From: an uncultured Bacillota bacterium | GTDB taxonomy: Bacteria; Bacillota_I; Bacilli_A; RF39; UBA660 | NCBI GenBank assembly: GCA_947165195.1 | Contig: CAMUZJ010000056.1 | Span: 1 to 6,791 of the forward strand | DNA: 6,791 nucleotides | Direction: 5' to 3' | Shown here: positions 1 through 5,194 of the stretch, one piece after another | Layout of the letters: each line of letters opens with the position of its first letter | How positions within the stretch are numbered: position 1 is the first letter of the stretch | Position numbers and translations under genes: made by a program | The notes under the pieces: model-generated | The model's database searches: none | What the model saw: the letters and a program-made list of their open reading frames with translations, nothing else | Told to the model about the DNA's origin: nothing

Positions 1-1130
1 GATTTATTGACATCAACAATCGATGCTATGTATACATTTTTCTTTTCTGTATAATGACTACATTCGGTTAAATTCGTATCACTTTCTAAGACATTCATTT
101 TACAATATTTATTCTTTACTATTAATTTCTTAGATTCTTCATTAATATGATCATAGTAATAATCTAACCACTTATCAATACCATCGTAATTTACATTGGA
201 AACATCTTTATCTGCAATAATTCGAACATTATCACCATCTATATCTACTATTCTAAATAACATTCCAGAAAATTTTATATAATTAGAAACATTATCTCCC
301 ATATAGTATCCCAAAGAATCTGTATTTTTCTTAACAGTACTATTTAACTTTTGTACTACATTAATAACTCTAGTTACTGTTGAAATATTTTTCAAACTAT
401 CAGATGCTGTATAAGTAATTTCATATTTTCCAACCGTATTGGTATCTACTTCTCCTTCTATTGTGACTTTACTTTTATCCATACTTCCATCTACATTATC
501 AACGATGCTTTCTACTCCAGAGTCTGTATAAGTATCTCCTAAAGAAACTGTCATATTCTTATCACCGTTTAATAAAATCTTCGGTCCTATATGATCAACC
601 TTAGATTTTAGAAGACCACATTCTAAATATGTATAATACTTATATTCTCCATCTACATTTTTTACTTTTACCCAACTATCTGTTACGGAACAAGTTTGTC
701 TAGTTAATAAATTGTAAGATACTAAATAATCTTTTTCAATATATCCTTTATTATATAAAGTTTGTAAAGATACTTCTCCAATTCTTTCTCCAGTAGGTAA
801 CTCTTGTGTATAAACACTAAAATATTGCTCTGCTGCTTTTGTAAAAGACTTTTCATTAAACTTAAAAGTAATAAAAGGATTTATGATGAATATCCATAAT
901 AAGACAACGCCAATTATCAAAATAAAAATCCATTTCAGTTTCTTATTCAAAGCTTTATTATCACTTAAAGTCTTTTCTTCTTCTTTTTCGACTTTTTTAG
1001 GTTGTACTTCTTTCTTATTATCAGATACTATATCTTGAGTATCTTCTGTAGCTACTTTTTCTTGTTCTATATCAGAGTTTTCTTTAGTAGAATCTTCTTG
1101 TACTTCCAAATTCTTATCAATATCGCTCAT
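1..1130 (-). CDS. Membrane-anchored surface protein with DUF5011 Ig-like domain, C-terminally truncated by the window
   Basis: The reading frame is open from ATG at 1128-1130 to the left edge (376 codons, no stop), so the C terminus is missing. Residues 1-65 are charged and rich in Glu and Lys, without hydrophobic stretches, and are probably cytoplasmic. Residues 67-83 form one membrane helix, giving an outside C terminus. Residues about 92-175 (EKSFTKAAEQYF, ELPTGERI, LQTLYNKGYI, then Cys147 and Cys171) resemble the globular part of pilin-like proteins of gut Bacilli. Residues 182-258 (GPKILLNGD, LGDTYTDSGV, VGKYEITYTASD) match the DUF5011/HYR-type bacterial Ig-like fold. From residue 275 (YYMGDN, KFSGMLFRIVDIDGD) another extracellular domain begins, of a kind I associate with RF39-like surface proteins. 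The start has an AGAGAGG site at 1137-1143, six bases upstream. It has its own promoter and lies downstream of the cpaB terminator. The role is unknown; adhesion or a pilus-associated surface function is an inference. Confidence 0.8.
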   Translation of the reverse strand, partial: MSDIDKNLEVQEDSTKENSDIEQEKVATEDTQDIVSDNKKEVQPKKVEKEEEKTLSDNKALNKKLKWIFILIIGVVLLWIFIINPFITFKFNEKSFTKAAEQYFSVYTQELPTGERIGEVSLQTLYNKGYIEKDYLVSYNLLTRQTCSVTDSWVKVKNVDGEYKYYTYLECGLLKSKVDHIGPKILLNGDKNMTVSLGDTYTDSGVESIVDNVDGSMDKSKVTIEGEVDTNTVGKYEITYTASDSLKNISTVTRVINVVQKLNSTVKKNTDSLGYYMGDNVSNYIKFSGMLFRIVDIDGDNVRIIADKDVSNVNYDGIDKWLDYYYDHINEESKKLIVKNKYCKMNVLESDTNLTECSHYTEKKNVYIASIVDVNK

Positions 1131-1136
1131 ACCTAT

Positions 1137-1143
1137 CCTCTCT
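1137..1143 (-). promoter_or_regulatory. Ribosome binding site of the DUF5011 surface protein
   Basis: AGAGAGG on the minus strand lies six bases before ATG 1128-1130. It fixes the start of a gene that has no stop in the window. Confidence 0.6.
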
Positions 1144-1184
1144 TTTCAATAATAACCACCCTATTTTTTACTATACCTATGCTA

Positions 1185-1212
1185 ATTTTATCATAAATTA
1201 AGTAAAAGTCAA
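1185..1212 (-). promoter_or_regulatory. Sigma-A-like promoter for the DUF5011 surface protein gene
   Basis: On the minus strand, TTGACT (1207-1212) is followed after 16 bases by TAAAAT (1185-1190). The -10 is preceded by TATGA, a TRTG extended -10 as is common in Gram-positive bacteria. The expected transcript start is near 1178, leaving about 50 bases of leader. Its position between the cpaB terminator and the surface protein start suggests the surface protein is its own transcription unit. Confidence 0.65.
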
Positions 1213-1241
1213 TGTAAGGAACCATCCTTTTAAATTTTTTT

Positions 1242-1272
1242 GTAAAAGAAAAAGACTTAAATTTTAAGTCTT
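1242..1272 (-). terminator. Intrinsic terminator after cpaB
   Basis: A perfect 9-bp inverted repeat (AAGACTTAA at 1264-1272 and TTAAGTCTT at 1252-1260, minus-strand sense) encloses a 3-base loop. On the minus strand it runs straight into TTTTCTTTTA. The stem is AT-rich but uninterrupted, and its first arm overlaps the last two bases of the cpaB stop codon. No T-run follows on the plus strand, so it acts in the minus direction. Confidence 0.75.
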
Positions 1273-2056
1273 ACATATCTGTCCAAACAGTTACTCGATT
1301 AATCCAATCTTTTAAAGAGTCACCACTCAAATGAAGCCCTCCTGGGGTATTTTTTAAGCTTTCATTCGTTGGTACTGGGATTAATTCTGCATCATAAGTT
1401 CTTAAAAAAGATGCTTTTTTTAATAAGATATAATATTCTTCTGGAATAGCAAATACTAATATTGCTGGAGTTCTTCTTTCTCCTAAATCTTGAAAGACCG
1501 GCTTTCCAGTAGCATCTTTTACAGCTATTACTTGTATATTTTCTAAGAATTTACCTACTACAACTTTATCTACTCTAGTAGTTTCTACTCCTGTAAAAGT
1601 TCTTGTTTGTGCCTTTAAATAAATATCAATATAATTCCCTGGATAGATAGCATTTCCATAAGTAGATTCTACATTTACGGATAAATTATATAAAACATAC
1701 CCCTCTGGATAATCTAATATAATATTTGCAGGTAATGCCTCTTTTTCTACTACACTTCTAGCATAAAATAAACTTCCCTGTGGAATAATAGTATCTGCAT
1801 TAGAATATTTTCCTACTACATCAGAAATGGATTGAATAACACTTCCTGATAACATTGCTGGAGGTACAGGAGTTGTTCCTACCATCTCTTTTGTAATTTT
1901 AACGCCTGATGGTATTTGCTGAGTAGCATAAGGTACTACAACAGGATTTATAGAATCATTTACTCTTTTGGTATAGAAAAGAAATAATATAACTACTAAT
2001 AAAGCTAAAGCAAGAATAGTTACAAGATTTTTATTTAAAAATATTTTCTTTATCAT
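1271..2056 (-). CDS. cpaB: CpaB/RcpC-like Flp (Tad) pilus assembly protein with SAF domain
   Basis: This 261-aa protein has a short basic N terminus, one membrane helix at about residues 10-28 and a large outside part. Residues 38-106 fit the SAF fold of CpaB proteins: an N-terminal strand, QQIPSGVKITKEMV, then VVGKYSNADTIIPQGSLFYARSV. Residues 118-230 fit the RcpC/CpaB domain, with GYVLYNLSVNV, YPGNYIDIYL and VFAIPEEYY. In Flp/Tad systems CpaB is an envelope component of the pilus machine; in Gram-positive bacteria, which lack an outer-membrane secretin, its exact role is less clear. The start is firm, because AAGGAGAGG lies at 2064-2072, seven bases upstream. The 44-base gap to the 519-aa membrane protein gene suggests a shared transcript, though a candidate promoter also lies in the gap. 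No ATPase or TadB/C gene is in the window, so a complete pilus locus cannot be shown. The family call is good; the function is inferred. Confidence 0.8.
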   Translation of the reverse strand: MIKKIFLNKNLVTILALALLVVILFLFYTKRVNDSINPVVVPYATQQIPSGVKITKEMVGTTPVPPAMLSGSVIQSISDVVGKYSNADTIIPQGSLFYARSVVEKEALPANIILDYPEGYVLYNLSVNVESTYGNAIYPGNYIDIYLKAQTRTFTGVETTRVDKVVVGKFLENIQVIAVKDATGKPVFQDLGERRTPAILVFAIPEEYYILLKKASFLRTYDAELIPVPTNESLKNTPGGLHLSGDSLKDWINRVTVWTDM

Positions 2057-2063
2057 TGAAAAA

Positions 2064-2072
2064 CCTCTCCTT
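2064..2072 (-). promoter_or_regulatory. Strong ribosome binding site of cpaB
   Basis: AAGGAGAGG on the minus strand lies seven bases before ATG 2054-2056. It is a near-ideal Shine-Dalgarno match and fixes the cpaB start. Confidence 0.75.
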
Positions 2073-2088
2073 CTATCATGGTATTTTT

Positions 2089-2117
2089 ATTATATCAAAT
2101 CTATCTTATCTTATATA
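2089..2117 (-). promoter_or_regulatory. Candidate extended -10 promoter for cpaB
   Basis: TATAAT (2089-2094) is preceded by TGA, forming a TGnTATAAT extended -10. The hexamer 17 bases upstream (TATATA, 2112-2117) is a poor -35 and lies inside the end of the upstream gene. A start near 2082 would leave a leader of about 25 bases. AT-rich DNA gives such matches by chance, so this is only a candidate for cpaB transcription independent of the upstream gene. Confidence 0.4.
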
Positions 2118-3660
2118 CATATTTACTATTTCTAACTGTAAAGTTAAATGCAATACTTGTAGATTCAGCCACTTCATCAGGAATTCTTATGAATAGATGC
2201 TTACCATAATAAGTTTTATGAATAGGATCTACTATTTCTATTTCTTTCGTATTACCTTCCAAGTCAATATACTCTATTTTTCCATAATCTGTTACAAACT
2301 CGCTCATATCTTTTCCTTCATACGTATCAGATGCAAAGTTTAAGGAAAGTACTTTGTATCCTAGAGATGCTTTATAACTAGATCTGTTATTATTGCATTC
2401 AACAGTTGTACATATTCTAGTTACAAAGTCAGCACTTTGTGCAATTGAATAGTCTTCAAAAATTATATTTTCTTCTGAATTATTGACATTAACTGTCAAG
2501 ATATCTCCTAATTGTAGGGACTCTTTTTCTTCTATCTTAGATAAATCTTGTAATTTTAATTTAACTTTTCTTTGCTTTTTACTGCTAGCACCAACTTCTT
2601 GATAATAGAAAACAAATCGATCTTTTCTTAAGTTCTTATCTACTTTAAAGATCATAATCATATGTACTGTTTCTCCTCTTTTTAATTTTACAGCTTCATA
2701 TGTTTTTCCCAAATCTTTAAATTCTGTTTCATATGTTTTAAAGGTAGTAGTATAATTACTGATTCCATTGATAATATGATATTTATTTAAATCAATATCT
2801 CTTTCTTGAACATTATTGGTAACATCTAAATCAATAATTACAAAAGCACTTTTTTTAGTAATTACATTTCCATTATAACTCTTATCTGAATAGTAACTAT
2901 TATTTACTTTTACTGTATAAGCATTACTTGTATTTAGATTAGCTCCTTGTTCTACGGATTTATAACTGATAATAAAATCATAAGAGCTCTTTACGGTAAC
3001 TACTGCAACAACAAATATTACTAATCTACATAGAAATTTATGTTCTCCATAAAAATAACCGAAATGTCTAAGCATTCTTCTATAAAATCTTTTAATAGAT
3101 GCTTTATCAAAATTAAATGTTATTTCAAATTCATCAATATCACTTTGTTCCAAATCTAAATATTCTTCATCTAATTTAAAATTAAATCGCTTTAAATCGA
3201 TTCCAAATATTCTTAATAAGAAAACTCCAAATACTCCAAATTGAAATATTTGAGATACTAATAATACATCTTTCCATATTCTTAGAGTTGCAGTAGATTC
3301 AACACCTGTATAACGATGAAAGAAATTTCCTATTACAGTAAATGTAACAAACAAAACTGCATATTGAATAACTGGTAATAAATATAATTTCCATGGTTTT
3401 TCTTTTTTCTTTAATAAATGGATAATTCCTACACTACCAACTAATAGTAGAATTAGACATAACATTACAAAAAAATTAACATATCTTGAAATCGGATCAT
3501 TATATATATCATAAGATCCATAAGAAATAAATTCTTTTACATAATTATACAGTTGTGTATTTTTAAAATATATAAATAAAGATATTATAAGTAAGAAGAT
3601 ATGTATTTTCTTAAAGTTTTTTATTAAAAAGGCATAAGGCTTTTTTATAATCATACCCAT
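2101..3660 (-). CDS. Unknown multi-pass membrane protein with a large C-terminal outside region
   Basis: I do not recognise this 519-aa protein. Hydrophobic segments lie at about 19-33, 61-84, 92-112, 130-152 and 209-231. Between the fourth and fifth is a charged, probably cytoplasmic region (155-208), acidic at first (LDEEYLDLEQSDIDEFE) and then basic (KRFYRRMLRHF). Residues 232-519 are hydrophilic, rich in beta-type sequence, and probably outside. Residues 245-370 (NAYTVKVNNSYY, KKSAFVIIDLDVTN, LKRGETVHMIMIFKVD) look like a DUF4352-type Ig-like domain. A second beta-rich region runs from 380 to the end and holds a close cysteine pair, Cys417 and Cys422. ATG 3660 directly abuts GGTGAT; Met3 (3654) gives more usual spacing, so the start is uncertain by two residues. 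It lies 44 bases upstream of cpaB and may share its transcript, which suggests an envelope role, perhaps linked to the pilus machine. That is an inference. Confidence 0.75.
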   Translation of the reverse strand: MGMIIKKPYAFLIKNFKKIHIFLLIISLFIYFKNTQLYNYVKEFISYGSYDIYNDPISRYVNFFVMLCLILLLVGSVGIIHLLKKKEKPWKLYLLPVIQYAVLFVTFTVIGNFFHRYTGVESTATLRIWKDVLLVSQIFQFGVFGVFLLRIFGIDLKRFNFKLDEEYLDLEQSDIDEFEITFNFDKASIKRFYRRMLRHFGYFYGEHKFLCRLVIFVVAVVTVKSSYDFIISYKSVEQGANLNTSNAYTVKVNNSYYSDKSYNGNVITKKSAFVIIDLDVTNNVQERDIDLNKYHIINGISNYTTTFKTYETEFKDLGKTYEAVKLKRGETVHMIMIFKVDKNLRKDRFVFYYQEVGASSKKQRKVKLKLQDLSKIEEKESLQLGDILTVNVNNSEENIIFEDYSIAQSADFVTRICTTVECNNNRSSYKASLGYKVLSLNFASDTYEGKDMSEFVTDYGKIEYIDLEGNTKEIEIVDPIHKTYYGKHLFIRIPDEVAESTSIAFNFTVRNSKYVYKIR

Positions 3661-3685
3661 ATCACCAATCTTTCTATTCTATTTA

Positions 3686-3714
3686 AGTATAACTTATTTT
3701 TCTTTTAATTAAAA
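3686..3714 (-). promoter_or_regulatory. Candidate promoter for the 519-aa membrane protein gene
   Basis: TATACT (3686-3691) on the minus strand is a good -10, with TTTTAA 17 bases upstream (3709-3714) as a weak -35. It sits between the terminator of the preceding gene and the start codon, giving a leader of about 20 bases. Confidence 0.45.
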
Positions 3715-3716
3715 GA

Positions 3717-3750
3717 TGAAAAGAAAAAATCTTCACAAACTGGAAGATTT
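3717..3750 (-). terminator. Intrinsic terminator after the sortase-like gene
   Basis: On the minus strand AAATCTTC (3743-3750) pairs perfectly with GAAGATTT (3727-3734) across an 8-base loop and is followed by TTTTCTTTTC. The stem starts inside the last codons of the sortase-like gene and spans its TGA stop (3733-3735). It separates the greA unit from the envelope genes downstream. Confidence 0.75.
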
Positions 3751-4314
3751 AGATATCTTTTTAGCTGTAATTAATATTGAGGAGGAAATAGTTGGGTAAT
3801 AACAAGTATTTAAAAAAAGCATATTAGTATTATCTTCTATTTCATCTTTTGATAAGTATAAAGAATTATTTTTTATATAAGTTACTTTATCTTCATAAGG
3901 AATTTTAAAAAAATCATTATTTTCTGGTAGTTTTAATATGGAACAAATAGAATAGTTTTCTTTTTCATGATTGATTGTTAATGTAAGTATTTTATGTTCC
4001 ATATAGTATGTTTCTTCTAAGTAATTAATTAGTTCATTTGATATTTCACAACTATGATTTTCCTCATCTGCATATATGGAATAGTTTTTTCTAGTATTTA
4101 CATGATTTACATTTAATGAAAGTGCTGAATCTTTACTATTATTTTCTACTAAGTATGCTGTAAAATTAGTATTTTTAATGTCGATTGTTCCTACAATATT
4201 ATTTTTATGATAAGTATTTATATTTTTATTTTCTTTTAATTCCACCTCGCCTGTAATTGGTAAATAAGTGATACTAAGAAATAAAAATAAAAAAATAAAG
4301 ATAATTTTTCTCAT
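3733..4314 (-). CDS. Degenerate class B sortase-like protein, probably catalytically inactive
   Basis: The protein is 193 aa from Met at 4314; AAGGAG at 4324-4329 is nine bases upstream of that ATG but only three from the alternative ATG at 4320. Residues 1-18 are a hydrophobic signal or anchor. Class B sortase landmarks follow in order: VGTIDIKNTNFTAYLVE (41-57), YSIYADEE (78-85, the usual GSIFxDxR strand), YLEETYYMEHKILTL (98-112), YEDKVTYIKNNSLY (140-153) and LFLNTC (166-171). Cys171 fits the nucleophile of the TLSTC motif. The segment that normally carries the YGHN catalytic His, between 85 and 98, is only about 12 residues long and has no GH. The position eight residues after Cys, Arg in several class B sortases, is Ser179. 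True sortases join LPxTG-like proteins to the wall; this one may bind rather than cleave, or may be decaying. The frame is intact. The fold is inferred by eye. Confidence 0.6.
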   Translation of the reverse strand: MRKIIFIFLFLFLSITYLPITGEVELKENKNINTYHKNNIVGTIDIKNTNFTAYLVENNSKDSALSLNVNHVNTRKNYSIYADEENHSCEISNELINYLEETYYMEHKILTLTINHEKENYSICSILKLPENNDFFKIPYEDKVTYIKNNSLYLSKDEIEDNTNMLFLNTCYYPTISSSILITAKKISKSSSL

Positions 4315-4323
4315 ATACATCTT

Positions 4324-4329
4324 CTCCTT
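4324..4329 (-). promoter_or_regulatory. Ribosome binding site deciding the start of the sortase-like gene
   Basis: AAGGAG on the minus strand is three bases from ATG 4318-4320 but nine from ATG 4312-4314. Normal spacing therefore favours the second ATG, which makes the protein two residues shorter. Confidence 0.55.
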
Positions 4330-4377
4330 GTATATATAGAATAAATTATCTTTATTAAAATATTTGTCGAATTTTGT

Positions 4378-4860
4378 TTATTTAATTTCTACTATTTCTA
4401 CTTGATAAGCTCCATTTGGACTTTCTACTGTAACAATATCTCCTACTTTATGATTAAATAGAGCTTGTGCAATAGGGCTTTCATTAGAAATTCTACTTTC
4501 AAATGGATTAGCTTCTTGTGATCCTACTATTTTGTATTCTTCTACTTCTTCTTCATCTTCGTCTTCATCAATGTATTTTATGGATACGGTATTACCAATT
4601 CCAACTTTATCCTTTGAAACTTCTGTTATAATAGAAACATTTTCTAACATTTTTTCTAATTGTTTAATTCTTGCTTCTATTTGTGCTTGTTCATTACGAG
4701 CAGCATCATATTCTGCATTTTCTGATAAATCTCCTAATGATCTAGCTTCTTTTATAGCAATGATATTTTCAGGACGTCTAACGTTGATTAAATCATCTAG
4801 CTCCTTTTTTAAATCATTTAAACCTTCTTGTGTTAAGTATACTGTATTTTTATTACCCAT
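4378..4860 (-). CDS. greA: Transcription elongation factor GreA
   Basis: GreA binds the RNA polymerase secondary channel and stimulates cleavage of backtracked transcripts. The 160-aa length matches the family (about 158). Residues 6-77 form the coiled-coil hairpin: YLTQEGLNDLKKELDDL, RRPENI, then GDLSENAEYDAARNEQ. Asp44 and Glu47 fit the acidic tip residues that hold the catalytic Mg2+. The C-terminal FKBP-like domain shows IVGSQEANP, ISNESPIAQAL and VGDIVTVESPNGAYQVEIVEI. An unusually acidic run at 98-108 (DEDEDEEEVEE) replaces the normal short strand connection. ATG 4860 is the start, because GAGGTGAT (4865-4872) is its ribosome site; a GTG at 4869 lies inside that site. It is driven by one or both upstream promoters. 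No terminator separates it from the sortase-like gene 63 bases downstream. In Bacillus subtilis greA also follows trhP1-trhP2, with udk between. Confidence 0.97.
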   Translation of the reverse strand: MGNKNTVYLTQEGLNDLKKELDDLINVRRPENIIAIKEARSLGDLSENAEYDAARNEQAQIEARIKQLEKMLENVSIITEVSKDKVGIGNTVSIKYIDEDEDEEEVEEYKIVGSQEANPFESRISNESPIAQALFNHKVGDIVTVESPNGAYQVEIVEIK

Positions 4861-4864
4861 TTTT

Positions 4865-4872
4865 ATCACCTC
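4865..4872 (-). promoter_or_regulatory. Ribosome binding site of greA
   Basis: GAGGTGAT on the minus strand is followed by four A residues and ATG 4858-4860. It matches the 3' part of the full Shine-Dalgarno sequence and rules out the overlapping GTG at 4867-4869 as the start. Confidence 0.75.
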
Positions 4873-4906
4873 ATATTATGTTTTTTTATTCATTTTTAAA
4901 AATTTA

Positions 4907-4931
4907 TTGAGTCCCTACCTCTGGAACTCAA
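4907..4931 (-). promoter_or_regulatory. Inverted repeat at the 5' end of the greA leader
   Basis: On the minus strand TTGAGTTCC (4923-4931) pairs with GGGACTCAA (4907-4915) across a 7-base loop. This gives a 9-bp stem with one G-U pair, the strongest GC-containing stem in the region. It begins within a few bases of the start expected from the proximal promoter. It could be an RNA hairpin that protects or regulates the message, or an operator for a dimeric repressor. No T-run follows directly, so it is not a normal terminator. Confidence 0.5.
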
Positions 4932-4939
4932 CTTGCAAA

Positions 4940-4968
4940 AGTATAACACAATTTTTCTTTTTTTTCAA
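4940..4968 (-). promoter_or_regulatory. Proximal greA promoter
   Basis: On the minus strand TTGAAA (4963-4968), a 17-base spacer and TATACT (4940-4945) form a near-consensus sigma-A promoter. TGTGT before the -10 gives a TRTG extended element. Transcription would start near 4933, about 73 bases before greA. Confidence 0.75.
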
Positions 4969-5037
4969 GATACCATTAATCAACAAATAGTATCCTTTTA
5001 TCACTAATAAATCTCCCAAAATTAATTGGGAATCTAA

Positions 5038-5066
5038 ATTATAGCACAATTTATTCCATTTATCAA
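5038..5066 (-). promoter_or_regulatory. Distal promoter upstream of greA
   Basis: On the minus strand TTGATA (5061-5066), a 17-base spacer and the perfect TATAAT (5038-5043) form a very strong sigma-A-like promoter. TGTGC before the -10 again gives TRTG. It shares the block AAATTGTGnTATAnTTT with the proximal promoter 98 bases downstream. The transcript would begin near 5031 and carry a leader of about 170 bases before greA. Confidence 0.8.
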
Positions 5067-5194
5067 CAGGCAATTTTTACGAAAGGTTAGTCAAATCAAT
5101 TATATTTTTTTAATAGTAAACATCTCTACTTATTTTAATATAATTTTATTGTGCAAAATTAATATATGCTCACTTATATTCTCTTAGAACATTT

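Larger units (their letters stand above)
4861..5194. other. Gene-free region upstream of greA with tandem promoters and stem-loops
   Basis: These 334 bases separate the U32 gene from greA and contain no long reading frame on the minus strand. They hold two strong minus-strand promoters (5038-5066 and 4940-4968) and three imperfect or short inverted repeats in the expected leader (5014-5031, 4967-4996, 4907-4931). The part from about 5070 to 5194 is simple AT-rich DNA, in which I see no clear terminator for the U32 gene and no known riboswitch core. Confidence 0.7.

Noticed and set aside
1002..1196. Plus-strand open frame of 64 codons rich in Phe and Ile
   Set aside because: It lies antisense to the start of the DUF5011 surface protein and its promoter region. 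Its composition is that expected of the complement of a Lys/Glu-rich stretch, and it has no good ribosome site.
4335..4372. Separate promoter for the sortase-like gene (TTCGAC and GATAAT-like hexamers)
   Set aside because: The hexamers are 14-15 bases apart, outside the normal range. With no terminator after greA, read-through explains expression better.
4861..4869. GTG at 4867-4869 as an upstream start for greA
   Set aside because: It lies inside the GAGGTGAT ribosome site. ATG 4858-4860 has correct spacing and gives the family length.
4532..4990. Plus-strand open frame of 152 codons with a poly-Ser run
   Set aside because: It is the complement of greA (Ser run opposite the Asp/Glu codons) extended into the promoter region. 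GreA is certain, so this is a shadow.
4967..4996. Inverted repeat followed by TTTTAT on the plus strand as a terminator
   Set aside because: There is no plus-strand gene to terminate. On the minus strand it is followed by an A-run, and the stem needs two G-U pairs.
5014..5031. TCCCAA/TTGGGA hairpin as a terminator for the U32 gene
   Set aside because: The stem is only 6 bp, no T-run follows on either strand, and it lies downstream of the distal promoter.
5137..5166. AT-only inverted repeat downstream of the U32 gene
   Set aside because: The pairing is nearly all A-T, needs a bulge to extend, and has no T-run. Such repeats are expected by chance in DNA this AT-rich.
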